A DNA stretch of 64,000 nt from Bradyrhizobium diazoefficiens (GCF_016612535.1 NZ_JAENXS010000001.1:1-64000), one strand, 5' to 3'. Positions 1 to 11,318 are shown, counted from the stretch's first letter. Notes: generated by a model from the sequence alone, not told the origin. Made by a program: numbers and translations.

Positions 1-36
1 TATTTCCGAATTTCGGTAAAGTGAAATATTTTTGTG
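1..36. repeat. Copy of a terminal motif also found near 52.25 kb
   Basis: Positions 3-36 match positions 52247-52280 at 30 of 34 bases by my count. Both contain CCGAA-T-TTCGG followed by GGTAAAG and an A/T-rich ATATTTTTGTG tail. The second copy closes a structured, gene-free element, so this may be the right end of another copy lying mostly outside the window. The identity of the element is unknown to me. Confidence 0.55.
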
Positions 37-79
37 CGGCGGGATTGACAGACAGGCGACACAGGCACGCCCCGATCCC

Positions 80-197
80 GTAGCCCGGATGGAGCGGCTT
101 GTCCGCCGTAGCTCGAAGAGCGACGGCGGAAGCGCAATCCGGGTCTTGCCACAAGCTCCAGCGGTCCCGGATTTCGCTTCGCTCCATCCGGGCTACG
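80..197. repeat. REP-like intergenic palindrome
   Basis: The arms GTAGCCCGGATGGAGCG (from about 80) and CGCTCCATCCGGGCTAC (ending at about 196) are inverted copies, with further internal complementarity (CGCAATCCGGG against CCCGGATTTCG). This is the type of palindromic repeat that is common between genes in Bradyrhizobium. It lies just downstream of the small secreted-protein gene on the minus strand and could also act in transcript termination. Confidence 0.6.
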
Positions 198-203
198 GCA
201 ACA

Positions 204-575
204 TCAATACGGATCGTAGTAGTAGCGCGGACCGCCATAGTAGCCATAGCCGGGACCATAATAGCGCGGGCCGCCATGGTAATAATTGTCGTAGTACTCC
301 TGGCGCCGGCTTTCGGCGATCGCGCCCCCGATCAAACCGGCCGCGGCACCCATAAAGGCAAGGCCCGCAGCGCTCGGTCCGCGCCGATAATGGCGATGAC
401 GTCGCGCGGCGCTGAAATCGGTCGCATTTGATGAGGCCACCGCGGCCGGCGCCTTGGCGGGCGTCGCGGAAGCGGCGGCCGAAGGCGAGATGGAAGCTGC
501 AACCAGGACGACACTAGCCAACGCGGCCAGCGTAGTGCTTCGGACAATTCTCGAATTCACGGACCTGTCACTCAT
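204..575 (-). CDS. Small secreted Gly/Tyr-rich protein
   Basis: This 123-residue protein has an N-terminal signal peptide (hydrophobic stretch around residues 14-34, Ala-rich cleavage region). A short middle segment, LAFMGAAAGLIGGAIAE, resembles a glycine-zipper membrane segment. The C-terminus is very rich in Tyr, Gly and Pro. Proteins of this make-up are common in Bradyrhizobium and are of unknown function, probably periplasmic or envelope-associated. The gene stands alone, with its 3' end against a REP-like palindrome. The reading frame is supported by the clean signal sequence and not by any recognised catalytic domain. Confidence 0.65.
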   Translation of the reverse strand: MSDRSVNSRIVRSTTLAALASVVLVAASISPSAAASATPAKAPAAVASSNATDFSAARRHRHYRRGPSAAGLAFMGAAAGLIGGAIAESRRQEYYDNYYHGGPRYYGPGYGYYGGPRYYYDPY

Positions 576-704
576 CTTAACGTCCTCGTTTCTCGCTCAA
601 GACAGAGAATATGGAGACAACGCACAATGCGCAAAGCACCGAAATGGTTTCATGATCGCGGCAATCTGCCGCGCTTCGAACCATTGTAAACCGAACTGCC
701 AAGT

Positions 705-2021
705 CTAGGCGCGGTAACTCCAGTATCTCCGGAGCGCATCGCCTGCGGCCTGGAGGTCGAAGCGCTGGTCGGGTGCGAGTTGCTGTGCGATCAGGTTGAA
801 CATGTCGTTCAGGATCGAGCGCTTTTCGCCGAAATAGGAATGGCGCAAGCCGACCAGACTGGTGTCGACCAGCGACGCATCGATCGTATCGACGCCATCG
901 ACCACCAGCAGTGCCTCGCCGGCCTCACCCGCCCGGGGATAGCCGTGCACGAATTTCGAGGCCAGCAGCGCGACGTCGCGGGACGAGGCATAGAGCGTGA
1001 CGCGCGCGGCGCAGCCCCTGAATTTTGCGGCGAGCTGGACGAAGCGGTCGCGATCGATGTCGGGCGCGGCAAAGATGATTTGACCGAGCTTCGCGGCGCC
1101 GGCCGGCAGCTGCCAGGACGTGGCGCGTTCGAGCGAGTTGATCACTGCACGGTTGCCCATGCTGTGGGCGATGATGTGAACCTTGCCGGCATCGATCTCG
1201 CCGAGCGCAAGCTGGAGAAACGCCTCGAAATGATCGCGCGACCAGTCGATCGTACTCTCATCGACCGTGTATTTCTTGGTGTCCGCCGCCGACGCCCAGC
1301 TATACAGCAGCGTCCTGCCTGCGAATTTCAGATCCACCGCAAGCTGCCCGGCCCGCCGCGCCGCATCCTCGAACCTCACGTTGTAGCCGTGCACGAAGAT
1401 CAGGACGTCGTGTTCGCCTGCCGCCGCAACCGAGTCCTTCAGGCTCGTGACGAAGACGTCCCGGTCAAGTGCCCCGATGGTTTTGAGGATCACATGTTTT
1501 TCCGGATTGGCCGAGAACTCGAGACGCCACCAGCTTGGGCTGGTCAGCGCGCCGAGATCACGGCCGCGCGTGGGCACGCTGACCTCCGCGACCCCGAATA
1601 CAGGCGCCCCGCGCTCGCCGCGAAAATAGTTCGCCGGCGTGTCGTCACCCCGGGCGCGGTCGGTGCCGTAGAAGACGGGGATGGTGACGACACCTGTCGC
1701 CTCATCCGTGCTCGGCTGGACGGCATCCGGGACCACAAGCGGCGAAACCTGGCCGCGCCGGGTCACGGTCTCCACGGCGGCCGTGGGCGCCGTCTCCGCC
1801 ATCACCTGCTCCACGAATTCCATCGCCGGCGGCTCCGCGAGCAGCCGCACGACCAACAGGTCGAGCGCCCGGCGAAGCTCATCCGGATCGTCGCCGTGGC
1901 CGGCGCGCCCGGCCAGCTCCATCAACTCCTCGCCATAAGGAGGCCATTTATCGCCCAGCAGATCCTTCAACCGGGGCGCGAGTTCGAGCAAGGCAAGCAA
2001 CAGGCGAAGCGTGTCCGACAT
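705..2021 (-). CDS. Alpha/beta hydrolase of the DUF900 type
   Basis: The protein has 438 residues. The C-terminal two thirds form an alpha/beta-hydrolase fold: VFVHGYN-type oxyanion region (DVLIFVHGYNVRFEDA) and the nucleophile elbow HSMGN, whose Ser is the expected catalytic residue. The segment VTIPVFYGTDRAR before it is typical of DUF900 esterase-like proteins. The N-terminal 100 residues are a separate helical region without a signal peptide. The substrate cannot be inferred. The start at 2021 is preceded by GAGGGACG. A long open frame on the opposite strand is a composition artefact. Confidence 0.85.
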   Translation of the reverse strand: MSDTLRLLLALLELAPRLKDLLGDKWPPYGEELMELAGRAGHGDDPDELRRALDLLVVRLLAEPPAMEFVEQVMAETAPTAAVETVTRRGQVSPLVVPDAVQPSTDEATGVVTIPVFYGTDRARGDDTPANYFRGERGAPVFGVAEVSVPTRGRDLGALTSPSWWRLEFSANPEKHVILKTIGALDRDVFVTSLKDSVAAAGEHDVLIFVHGYNVRFEDAARRAGQLAVDLKFAGRTLLYSWASAADTKKYTVDESTIDWSRDHFEAFLQLALGEIDAGKVHIIAHSMGNRAVINSLERATSWQLPAGAAKLGQIIFAAPDIDRDRFVQLAAKFRGCAARVTLYASSRDVALLASKFVHGYPRAGEAGEALLVVDGVDTIDASLVDTSLVGLRHSYFGEKRSILNDMFNLIAQQLAPDQRFDLQAAGDALRRYWSYRA

Positions 2022-2140
2022 CGCACGTCCCTCGTCGCTGACTGCGGCCAGGGCACCAGCCCAGCCGTTCGTCCCTAGCCTAGAGGTTGTGAACGATCTG
2101 GCAAGTCCGCTGCGCGTGCCAGCGTCGACTTGCCGGGTGC

Positions 2141-3928
2141 CTAAGACAGCGCCCCCAGCACGCCGCGCGTGGCCTTGTCGATTTCCTCGACATAGCGGCG
2201 GCGGGCGGTGGTCTCGGTCAGGAAGCCAACCACCTTGCGGCTGTCGGTGGAATCGACCACCGCCAGCATTTCGGCCTCCGCCTCGTCGAACACCGCCATC
2301 GCCGATTTCACGTTCATTTCCGGGATCAGCACGATGTCGGTCAGGCGCGCGAGCTCGATGATCTGGATATCGTCGGCGATGGTATCGAGATCGCTGGAGA
2401 ACAAATCGTGCAGCAGAACGAGACCGACATATTCGTCCGCATTGTTGACGATGACGATTCCGGGGCGCGACCCCAGCGGAAATTCGCTCCGGGTCGCAGC
2501 GATCGTCGTGGTCGACGGCACCTTGCCGACGTCGGAGCGCATCAGGCGCTCGACGGTGAGATTGCGCAGCCAGCCGACATCATTGGCGCTGCGGATGGTC
2601 TCGCCGCGCAGATGCAGGCGCCAGGTCGAGAAGGAGTGGCCGAACATGAAGCGGACGCTGATCGAGGTGACGATGCAGCCGGCCAGCACCACGGCGGTGA
2701 CGTCGACATTGCGGGTCATCTCGAGCACAAGGAACGACATCGTCAGGGGGCCGCCGACGATGGCGACGCCGAGGGTGGCCATGCCGGTCAGCATCGCCAC
2801 CAGCGGATCGATCACGAAGTGGGGACTGATCAGCAGCAGCACCGCGGCGAAGAACTTTCCGATCAGGCTGCCGACGAACAGCGAGGCAAAAAAGAGACCG
2901 CCGCGGAAGCCCGAAGCCAGCGAGATCAGGCAGGCCGTCACCTTCAGGGCGATGATGATCGCGATCAGGCCGATCGTCATGTCGTGAAAGAGATCGAGTA
3001 TCATGGCGCCGTGGCCGGCCGCCAGCACTTGCGGCGTGACGATGGCGAAGCTGCCGACGATGAGGCCGCCGATCACGGGGCGCAGCCAGACCGGTAACCA
3101 CTTGAACAGCCGCTCGAACATCGAGGACGAGCGCATCACCGCGATGCCAACGCCGCTGGTGACGAGCGCGAGCCCGATCAGGGCCAGATATTGCTCGACG
3201 CCGACGGCGCTGACTTTCGGTATTTCGATCGAGTAAGGCGCGCCGCCGAGCCATTGCGCGGTGAGCGCACCCGCGAGCGAGGCCGCCAGGATCGGCGCGG
3301 CGCTGCCGACCGAATAGACGCCGACGATCAGCTCGCAGGCGTAGAACGCGCCGGTGATCGGCGCGCCGAAGGCCGCTGCGATCGCAGCCGCAGCGCCGCA
3401 GCCGACGATCAGCCGGAGGTCGTTACGGCGGAGATTGAAGAATTTTCCCAACAGCGAGGCGATGCCCGAGCCGATCTGGGTGTAGCCGGCTTCGAGACCG
3501 ACGGAGGCGCCGCAGCCGTTCGAGATCAGCGTCTGGCTCGACACCACCACGCTGTCGCGCATCGACAGATTGCCGCCGCGCAGCGCATTGGCTTCGATCG
3601 GGTCGACCGCGCTGGAAATCTTCCATCGCCGCCGCCACCATTCCATGATGCCGAGCGCCAGGCCGCCGAGCGCGGGCGCGATCAGCGCCGCCCACGGACT
3701 CACATATGTGTTGGCCGAGAGGCGCACGTCGATGGGAATGCCGTAGATCACGACATGGGCGATCTGCGCGATCTCGGCCATCAGCGTCACGATCGCGCCG
3801 GCGAGCGTGCCGATCACGAGCGAGAGCGGGATCAGGTAGAACTCGTTGCTGCGCAACAGCGCGCGCAGCCGAACCATGGTGCGGTTCGTGCCCTTGCCGT
3901 CGACGAAATATCTGATCCGTGCGAACAC
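2141..3928 (-). CDS. ClC-family chloride channel/transporter with CBS domains
   Basis: This 595-residue integral membrane protein has ClC architecture: about 430 residues of hydrophobic helices followed by a cytoplasmic C-terminus containing a CBS-domain pair (about residues 450-590). The helix with FGAPITGAFYACEL is a recognisable ClC signature. The usual GREGP selectivity-filter motif appears to be replaced by GLEAG (SVGLEAGYTQ), so anion selectivity may differ from E. coli ClcA. The gene starts with GTG, 12 nt after the class II aldolase gene on the same strand, and the two may be co-transcribed. An internal ATG at about 3877 is an alternative start. Confidence 0.85.
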   Translation of the reverse strand: MFARIRYFVDGKGTNRTMVRLRALLRSNEFYLIPLSLVIGTLAGAIVTLMAEIAQIAHVVIYGIPIDVRLSANTYVSPWAALIAPALGGLALGIMEWWRRRWKISSAVDPIEANALRGGNLSMRDSVVVSSQTLISNGCGASVGLEAGYTQIGSGIASLLGKFFNLRRNDLRLIVGCGAAAAIAAAFGAPITGAFYACELIVGVYSVGSAAPILAASLAGALTAQWLGGAPYSIEIPKVSAVGVEQYLALIGLALVTSGVGIAVMRSSSMFERLFKWLPVWLRPVIGGLIVGSFAIVTPQVLAAGHGAMILDLFHDMTIGLIAIIIALKVTACLISLASGFRGGLFFASLFVGSLIGKFFAAVLLLISPHFVIDPLVAMLTGMATLGVAIVGGPLTMSFLVLEMTRNVDVTAVVLAGCIVTSISVRFMFGHSFSTWRLHLRGETIRSANDVGWLRNLTVERLMRSDVGKVPSTTTIAATRSEFPLGSRPGIVIVNNADEYVGLVLLHDLFSSDLDTIADDIQIIELARLTDIVLIPEMNVKSAMAVFDEAEAEMLAVVDSTDSRKVVGFLTETTARRRYVEEIDKATRGVLGALS

Positions 3929-3940
3929 CGCTGGCCCGTC

Positions 3941-4594
3941 CTACCCTTCCGACATGCCGTAGCCGGCCATGCGCTGGCGGACCCGCTCGATCTCGGCGCT
4001 CGACAATAGCGGCGGTTTGCCGATCTGGAGACAGCCATGATATTGCCGCGCCAGCGTCTCGACCTCGACAGCGAGCCACATCGCCTTGTCGAGCGTCTTG
4101 CCGACCGCGATCATGCCGTGATGGTCGAGCAGGCAGGCGAACCGCCCCGCCAGCGCCCGCACGGCGTATTCGGACAGCTCCGCCGTGCCGAACGTCGCAT
4201 AGGGCGCGCAACGGATGCTGTCGCCCCCGGCAGCCGCGATCATGTAATGCACCGGCGGAATGTCCATGCCCATGATCGCCAGGATGGTGCAATAGGTCGG
4301 GTGGGCGTGCACGACGGCATTGACGTCGCCGCGCGCCTTCAGGATGTCCAGGTGGAAGCGCCACTCGCTGGAGGGCTTCTGGTTGGGGGCGTGCGAGCCG
4401 TCCATCGCCATGAACACGATCTGGCCGGGCGTCATGACCTCATAGGGCACGCCGGTCGGCGTAATCAGCAGCCCATTGCCGAAACGCGCGCTGATATTGC
4501 CCGAGGTGCCCTGGTTGATGCCGAGCGCGTTCATGCGGCGGCAGGCGTCGATGATGGCCTGTCTCTTGTCGAGCTCGTCCGCTGTCATCGACAT
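3941..4594 (-). CDS. Class II aldolase/adducin family protein
   Basis: The protein has 217 residues, the normal size for this family. Zinc-ligand motifs are visible: HAHPT (H96 and H98) and HHG (H158/H159). E77 in the SSEWRFH segment matches the catalytic acid position of L-fuculose-phosphate aldolase. The N-terminal GNISAR motif (around 32-37) binds the substrate phosphate in the family. It probably cleaves or epimerises a small sugar phosphate or related hydroxy-acid, and the exact substrate is unknown. It lies immediately upstream of the ClC gene on the same strand. Confidence 0.85.
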   Translation of the reverse strand: MSMTADELDKRQAIIDACRRMNALGINQGTSGNISARFGNGLLITPTGVPYEVMTPGQIVFMAMDGSHAPNQKPSSEWRFHLDILKARGDVNAVVHAHPTYCTILAIMGMDIPPVHYMIAAAGGDSIRCAPYATFGTAELSEYAVRALAGRFACLLDHHGMIAVGKTLDKAMWLAVEVETLARQYHGCLQIGKPPLLSSAEIERVRQRMAGYGMSEG

Positions 4595-4764
4595 CCCGAA
4601 TTCATCTCGACTTCATCTCGACTTCTTGGCGATGGACGTTTGTTAGATCGGAAGTACGTCAAAGCAATGCGGCAGTGCAAGGAAAAGCGGATCCGGATCG
4701 CCAAGTCTGCCGGGATACCAGTAAATATCCCGTAAAATCAACAAGCTAACGGATTACCGCGACG

Positions 4765-5391
4765 CTATGACAGGCTGGCCCGAACAGCCACGATGCCGTT
4801 GATCACGAATTGCACAGAATAGGCCGCGAGCAGCATGCCGAGCACGCGCGACAGCACGGCATTTCCGGTACGCCCCAGTGTCCGCGCGATCAGCTGAGCT
4901 GAGACAAAGCAGAGCATGCAGAGCAGGCAGACCGCGAGGACCACCGCGATAATGACCGCGAGCCTCGCCCCGTAGCCGGCATTCCCCGTCAGGAGCAGCG
5001 TGGTCGCGATCGCCCCGGGACCGGCCATCATGGGGATGGCGAGCGGAAACACCGCGATATCGGAGGCATGCTCCGCGGTCGCCTTGTCGGCCTCCCGCGC
5101 CTCGCGATGCGGACGGTCGCCGAAGATCATCTGGTAGGAGACGCCGAACAGCAGCAGCCCGCCAGCGATCTGGAAGGCGGGAATGCCGATCCCGAGCTGG
5201 CGCAGCAGCCAGTTTCCGACCAGCGCGATCACGACCAGGATCGACGCCGCGATGAACGGGGCGCGCAGCGCGACCGTCCGCTTGATCGTATCGGGCATGC
5301 CCCCGGTCGCGGCCAGGAAAGCCGGCGCAAGGCCGACGGGATCGACCACCAGCAGCAGCGTGACGAAGGCGGACAGAGCGAAGTCGAGCAT
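4765..5391 (-). CDS. MarC family integral membrane protein
   Basis: This 208-residue protein has six predicted hydrophobic segments and the MarC/UPF0056 pattern: LLVVDPVGLAPAFLA near the N-terminus and IPMMAGPGAIATTLLL in the middle. Despite the name, family members are not established antibiotic-resistance factors, and the transported substrate is unknown. Upstream and downstream genes are not obviously related. The start ATG at 5391 fits the first transmembrane helix. Confidence 0.88.
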   Translation of the reverse strand: MLDFALSAFVTLLLVVDPVGLAPAFLAATGGMPDTIKRTVALRAPFIAASILVVIALVGNWLLRQLGIGIPAFQIAGGLLLFGVSYQMIFGDRPHREAREADKATAEHASDIAVFPLAIPMMAGPGAIATTLLLTGNAGYGARLAVIIAVVLAVCLLCMLCFVSAQLIARTLGRTGNAVLSRVLGMLLAAYSVQFVINGIVAVRASLS

Positions 5392-5541
5392 GGGTTAGGC
5401 GTCTCGGCCGGACGTGGATCAGATGGCCAGCCATAGCGGCTCGCGAGGACCTTCGCGAGGAACATTTGCGGACGCCGGCTCTTGATCGCGTGAGGATTGA
5501 GGAAGGGCATGCCTTCCCGTGTCGCCTCATGAGGAGGATTT

Positions 5542-6108
5542 ATGGCTAAGCAAGCGAAGAAACGCACTACCAAGAAGACCGCGGCACGCCGTCCGCGTCA
5601 GGCTCCGAAGATGCTGAGCGACTTGTTTCTGGAGACATTGAAAGACATCTATTTCGCTGAGAACAAGATCATCAAGACGCTGCCCAAGATGGCCAAGGCC
5701 GCCCATTCGAAGGACCTCGCGGCGGCCTTCAACAAGCATCTGCGGGAGACGCAGGGCCAGGTCAAACGGCTCGATCAGATCTTCAAGATGCTGGGCAAGC
5801 CTGCGCGCGGCAAGCCCTGCGAAGCCATCAACGGCATCACGGATGAGGGCGCCGAGATCATGAAGGACTTCAAGAACGCCCCTGCCCTCGACGCCGGCCT
5901 GCTCGCCGCGGCGCAAGCCGTCGAGCACTACGAGATTTCCCGTTATGGCACGCTGCGCACCTGGGCCGAGGAGCTCGGCATGTCGGAAGCAGCCCAACTG
6001 CTCCAGGCGACGCTGGAGGAGGAAGAGGCGACCGACCATACGCTGTCCGAGCTCGCCACCTCGGTCATCAACCTCGAAGCGGAGGAAGAGTACCGCGAAG
6101 CCGCCTGA
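5542..6108 (+). CDS. Ferritin-like DUF892 protein (YciE/YciF family)
   Basis: The 188-residue protein begins with a Lys/Arg-rich tail of about 22 residues, followed by the YciF-like helical domain with LKDIYFAENKI, two Glu/His-containing helices and a final EEEEATDHTLSELA segment. These proteins form dimeric ferritin-like four-helix bundles and are linked to stress responses; the reaction is not defined. The start is strongly supported by GAGGAGG seven bases upstream. The basic tail could bind nucleic acid, which is inference. An Hsp20 gene and lon follow on the same strand. Confidence 0.88.
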   Translation: MAKQAKKRTTKKTAARRPRQAPKMLSDLFLETLKDIYFAENKIIKTLPKMAKAAHSKDLAAAFNKHLRETQGQVKRLDQIFKMLGKPARGKPCEAINGITDEGAEIMKDFKNAPALDAGLLAAAQAVEHYEISRYGTLRTWAEELGMSEAAQLLQATLEEEEATDHTLSELATSVINLEAEEEYREAA

Positions 6109-6140
6109 TCCCGCGCATCTCGCCCAATTGTTGCCTCCGG

Positions 6141-6163
6141 CGCCGCGGAAGATCTCCGCGGCG
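6141..6163 (+). terminator. GC-rich hairpin after the DUF892 gene
   Basis: CGCCGCGGA and TCCGCGGCG form a 9-bp stem about 30 nt after the stop codon. There is no T-run after it, so it may be a weak terminator or an mRNA-stabilising hairpin. Confidence 0.35.
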
Positions 6164-6296
6164 TCGGCGCGTCTGACCGCAAGGGCATTCTCCCCTCCGA
6201 CGGGCCAGCCATGCTCCAAACGCGCGATGCTGGAATTTGCAGGAACCATCCCCATATCCTCGTTTTCCCACCGCAGCGCCTTCCCCGAGTCTTGCC

Positions 6297-6680
6297 ATGC
6301 AACCCAAAAATCCCTTCGACTGGATGCTGTCCGAAGCCGTGGACCAACTCAACCGCGCCGAACGGATGCGGCAGCAGTTCGGCCGTCAGGAGGCCTGCTG
6401 GGAGCCGCCGATCGACGTGCTCGAGACCGAGCATGAGCTCTTGATCCTGGTGGCACTTCCCGGCGTCAATCCGGACAATGTCGAGACGGTGATCCATGAC
6501 GGCGTGCTCGTCATCTCCGGCCAGCGCACCCTTCCGCCGGAGCTTCGCAACGCCCGCATCCACCGGCTGGAGCTGCCGCAGGGGCGTTTTGAGCGCCGCA
6601 TTGCATTGCCCCTTGGCCGCTACGCCATCAGCCGCTTCGTGATGGACGGCTGCGTCGCACTGCGCCTCGCCAAATCCTGA
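6297..6680 (+). CDS. Hsp20/alpha-crystallin small heat-shock protein
   Basis: The 127-residue protein has an alpha-crystallin domain: WEPPIDVLETEHELLILVALPGV opens it, and GVLVISGQR and the RIHRLELPQGRFERRIALP strand follow. Small heat-shock proteins hold unfolding proteins in a refoldable state. The C-terminus is short and I do not see the usual IxI oligomerisation motif, so assemblies may be small. I chose ATG 6297 because translation from there starts directly with MQPKNPFDWML, while the in-frame upstream ATG adds a Pro/Ser-rich stretch unlike the family. It sits 8 nt before lon, so both are probably translated from one mRNA. Confidence 0.85.
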   Translation: MQPKNPFDWMLSEAVDQLNRAERMRQQFGRQEACWEPPIDVLETEHELLILVALPGVNPDNVETVIHDGVLVISGQRTLPPELRNARIHRLELPQGRFERRIALPLGRYAISRFVMDGCVALRLAKS

Positions 6681-6688
6681 GGTCGATC

Positions 6689-9082
<2,394 letters not shown>

Positions 9083-9087
9083 AGACG

Positions 9088-9243
9088 ATGAAGAAACTGC
9101 TGGAAGGGGCGAAGAGATCACGCAAGACGCAGCGACTGCGCCAGCTGCTTGATCGTGCTATCGACCGGGTGCGCGAAGCGCTCGCAGGACCCGAGCCGCG
9201 GCTTCAGCCGATCCCGGTCCGGGTCAAACGTCGCAGGGACTGA
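9088..9243 (+). CDS. Small basic protein, 51 residues
   Basis: This short frame follows lon after 5 nt. It encodes MKKLLEGAKRSRKTQR and continues with an amphipathic, Arg-rich helix to a C-terminal VKRRRD. The start is inside a plausible translational-coupling distance and the stop is followed by a good terminator at 9279, so it lies within the transcript. No family is recognised. It could be a nucleic-acid-binding peptide or a chance frame; conservation among relatives would decide. Confidence 0.45.
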   Translation: MKKLLEGAKRSRKTQRLRQLLDRAIDRVREALAGPEPRLQPIPVRVKRRRD

Positions 9244-9278
9244 GCCCCTCCGCCTCAGCCCTTGCGATCGTCGAAGAC

Positions 9279-9308
9279 AAAAGGCCCCCTCGCACGAGGG
9301 GGCCTTTG
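9279..9308. terminator. Bidirectional Rho-independent terminator
   Basis: AAAGGCCCCCTCG and CGAGGGGGCCTTT form a long GC-rich stem with a short loop. A-rich and T-rich ends lie on both sides. It sits between the lon transcript (plus strand) and the HU-like gene (minus strand) and probably serves both. Confidence 0.85.
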
Positions 9309-9313
9309 CGTTC

Positions 9314-9616
9314 TTAGGACACGGCGTCCTTGGCAGCCTTGACCGGACGAGCGCGGACGATCTTCCGGGCCGGCTTGGCCTTGAACATCATCTCTTCACC
9401 CGTGAACGGGTTGGTGCCCTTGCGCGCCTTGGTCGCGGGCTTCTTGATCACCACGAACTTGGCGAAGCCCGGCACCAGGAACAGGCCGTTCTTCTTGAGC
9501 TCCTTATGGCCGACATCCGTCAGCGTCTCCATGACGCTCTTGACGTCGCGCTTGGAAAGCTCGGTGGCGGTCGCAATCTTTTCAATCAACTGCGATTTGG
9601 ACATTTGGGCTGGCAT
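9314..9616 (-). CDS. HU-family DNA-binding protein
   Basis: The 100-residue protein has the HU/IHF fold with the N-terminal SKSQLIEKIA helix, the LVPGFAKFVV strand and the DNA-wrapping arm region KARKGTNPFTGEEMMFKAKPARK. An Ala/Lys-rich tail (VRARPVKAAKDAVS) extends the C-terminus. It bends DNA and compacts the nucleoid. I chose ATG 9616 because GAGGAG lies 6-7 nt upstream. A longer in-frame extension to 9883 is rejected because it is not HU-like. Its position next to lon recalls the lon-hupB arrangement of other proteobacteria, although here the genes are convergent. Confidence 0.92.
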   Translation of the reverse strand: MPAQMSKSQLIEKIATATELSKRDVKSVMETLTDVGHKELKKNGLFLVPGFAKFVVIKKPATKARKGTNPFTGEEMMFKAKPARKIVRARPVKAAKDAVS

Positions 9617-9962
9617 CGTGTCTCCTCTGATTCGTTGCCGGTTGCATATTAGACCAACCGGCGAAGGCCTATAGCCTTCTGCACAGTTTTGTCGCGGTTT
9701 TACGGGCTTTTTTGGCCCCCTGTGGCAAAAAACCCTGCATTTTAGCGGCTTCCTGAGCGGGAGGCACCTTGGGCAGCGGTTTTTGCCTTGTTTCAAAGGC
9801 CCGCAAGCAGCCTTGCTAAAGCTGATTCGACGCTTTCGACAAGCGACGACCGGCCTCTTTGTCGGAGACGGAGCGCGATTCACCCTGAAAAATAGGGCTA
9901 GATCATCGCATTGCCGCGATTGCGGGTGCTCTCTTACGGGGCCGCGACGAGCTTAGCTCGCG
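9617..9962. other. Intergenic region, HU promoter side
   Basis: This 346-nt stretch holds no convincing gene. It contains the HU promoter region, a small hairpin (GAAGGCCTATAGCCTTC, 9663-9679) and two T/A-rich runs near 9707-9733. I see no recognisable RNA gene. Confidence 0.5.
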
Positions 9963-11195
9963 CTAGATACGCTCGATGATGACGGCCGGCGCCATGCCGC
10001 CGGCGGCGCACATGGTGACGAGACCACGCTTGAGGTCGCGCCGTTCCAGCTCGTCGAGCACGGTGCCGATCAGGATCGAGCCGGTGGCGCCGATGGGATG
10101 GCCGAGCGCGATCGAGCCGCCATTGACGTTGACCTTGGCGCGGTCGAGCTTGAGGTCGCGGATGTATTTTTCCGCCACCACCGCAAAGGCCTCGTTGATC
10201 TCGAACAGGTCGATGTCGTCGATGGTCAGCCCCGCCTTCGCCAGCACCTTGCGCGTGGCCGGCACCGGCGCGTTCAGCATCAGCGTCGGCGAGTCCCCCA
10301 TGTTGGCCATCGCGACCACGCGGGCGCGCGGCTTGAGGCCATGCGCCTTCGCGTAAGCAGGTGATGCCAACAGGATGGCGGCGGCGCCGTCGACGACGCC
10401 GGACGAATTGCCGGCGTGATGCATGAAATCGATGTCGAGGTCCGGATATTGCTGGAGGATAAGACCACGATACGTCGTGCCCTTGTCGTCGAGCGCATAG
10501 TCGGCAATCGCGGGGAATGCGGGCTTCAGCGCGCTGAGGCCCTCCATCGTGGTCTGCGGCCGCGGATATTCTTCGTGGTCCAGCGCGAGGCTGCCGTCCT
10601 CGCGATGGACGGGCACGAGGCTCTTCTTGAAGTGACCGCCGGCGATCGCTTGCGCTGCACGTTTCTGGCTTTCGAGCCCGAGCGCGTCGACATCCTGCCG
10701 CGTGATGCCTTCCAGCGTCGCGATCGCATCGGCGCAGACGCCCTGATGTGACTGCGGATGCCGCGCCCGCAGGCGCAGATTGCCAGAGTCCATCATCATC
10801 GGACCGCCGCCACGGCGACCCTCCATCGACATCATCTCGCAGCCGCCGGCGACGACGAGGTCTTCCGCGCCCGCCATGATCGAGGATGCCGCCATGTTGA
10901 CGCTGGTGATGCCGGAGCCACAAAAACGATCCAGCGTCACGGCGCTGGCGCGCACGTCATAGCCGGCATCGAGCGCCGACATGCGGCCGAGATCGCCGCC
11001 TTGCGTTGCGACCTGCGCGCTGCAACCCCAGACAATGTCGTCGACATCGGCGGTGTTGATGCCGGTGCGATCCGCCAGCGCGCGCAGCACGGTGGCACCG
11101 AGCTGCTGCGGATGAATGCCTGAGAGTGCTCCCTTGCCGGCCTTGCCGACGCCGCGCGGGGTACGGCAGGCATCGATGATCAGCGCGTCAGCCAT
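9963..11195 (-). CDS. Acetyl-CoA C-acyltransferase (thiolase)
   Basis: The 410-residue protein carries all thiolase landmarks: the nucleophilic cysteine C92 in DRFCGSG, NEAFAVV, the GHPIGATG histidine motif and the C-terminal CAAGGMAPA motif with the second active-site Cys. It interconverts acyl-CoA plus CoA and acetyl-CoA plus a shortened acyl-CoA, in fatty acid oxidation or acetoacetyl-CoA metabolism. ATG 11195 was chosen because AGAGGA lies 8-9 nt upstream and the MADALIIDACRTP start is canonical. No beta-oxidation partner lies adjacent. Confidence 0.92.
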   Translation of the reverse strand: MADALIIDACRTPRGVGKAGKGALSGIHPQQLGATVLRALADRTGINTADVDDIVWGCSAQVATQGGDLGRMSALDAGYDVRASAVTLDRFCGSGITSVNMAASSIMAGAEDLVVAGGCEMMSMEGRRGGGPMMMDSGNLRLRARHPQSHQGVCADAIATLEGITRQDVDALGLESQKRAAQAIAGGHFKKSLVPVHREDGSLALDHEEYPRPQTTMEGLSALKPAFPAIADYALDDKGTTYRGLILQQYPDLDIDFMHHAGNSSGVVDGAAAILLASPAYAKAHGLKPRARVVAMANMGDSPTLMLNAPVPATRKVLAKAGLTIDDIDLFEINEAFAVVAEKYIRDLKLDRAKVNVNGGSIALGHPIGATGSILIGTVLDELERRDLKRGLVTMCAAGGMAPAVIIERI

Positions 11196-11318
11196 TGGCG
11201 TTGTCCTCTTGTTGTGTGTGTTGAGGCGGTTTTGAATCAGAGGGAGAGCGGAGTCAATGAGCGGCGTTACGCCCCTCACCCGCATTTTCCGCTGCACGTA
11301 AAATCCGGCCTCAAGCCA

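Noticed and set aside
4600..4630. Short tandem repeat ATCTCGACTTC
   Set aside because: Two to three short copies before the class II aldolase gene are too few and too short to claim an operator or an array.
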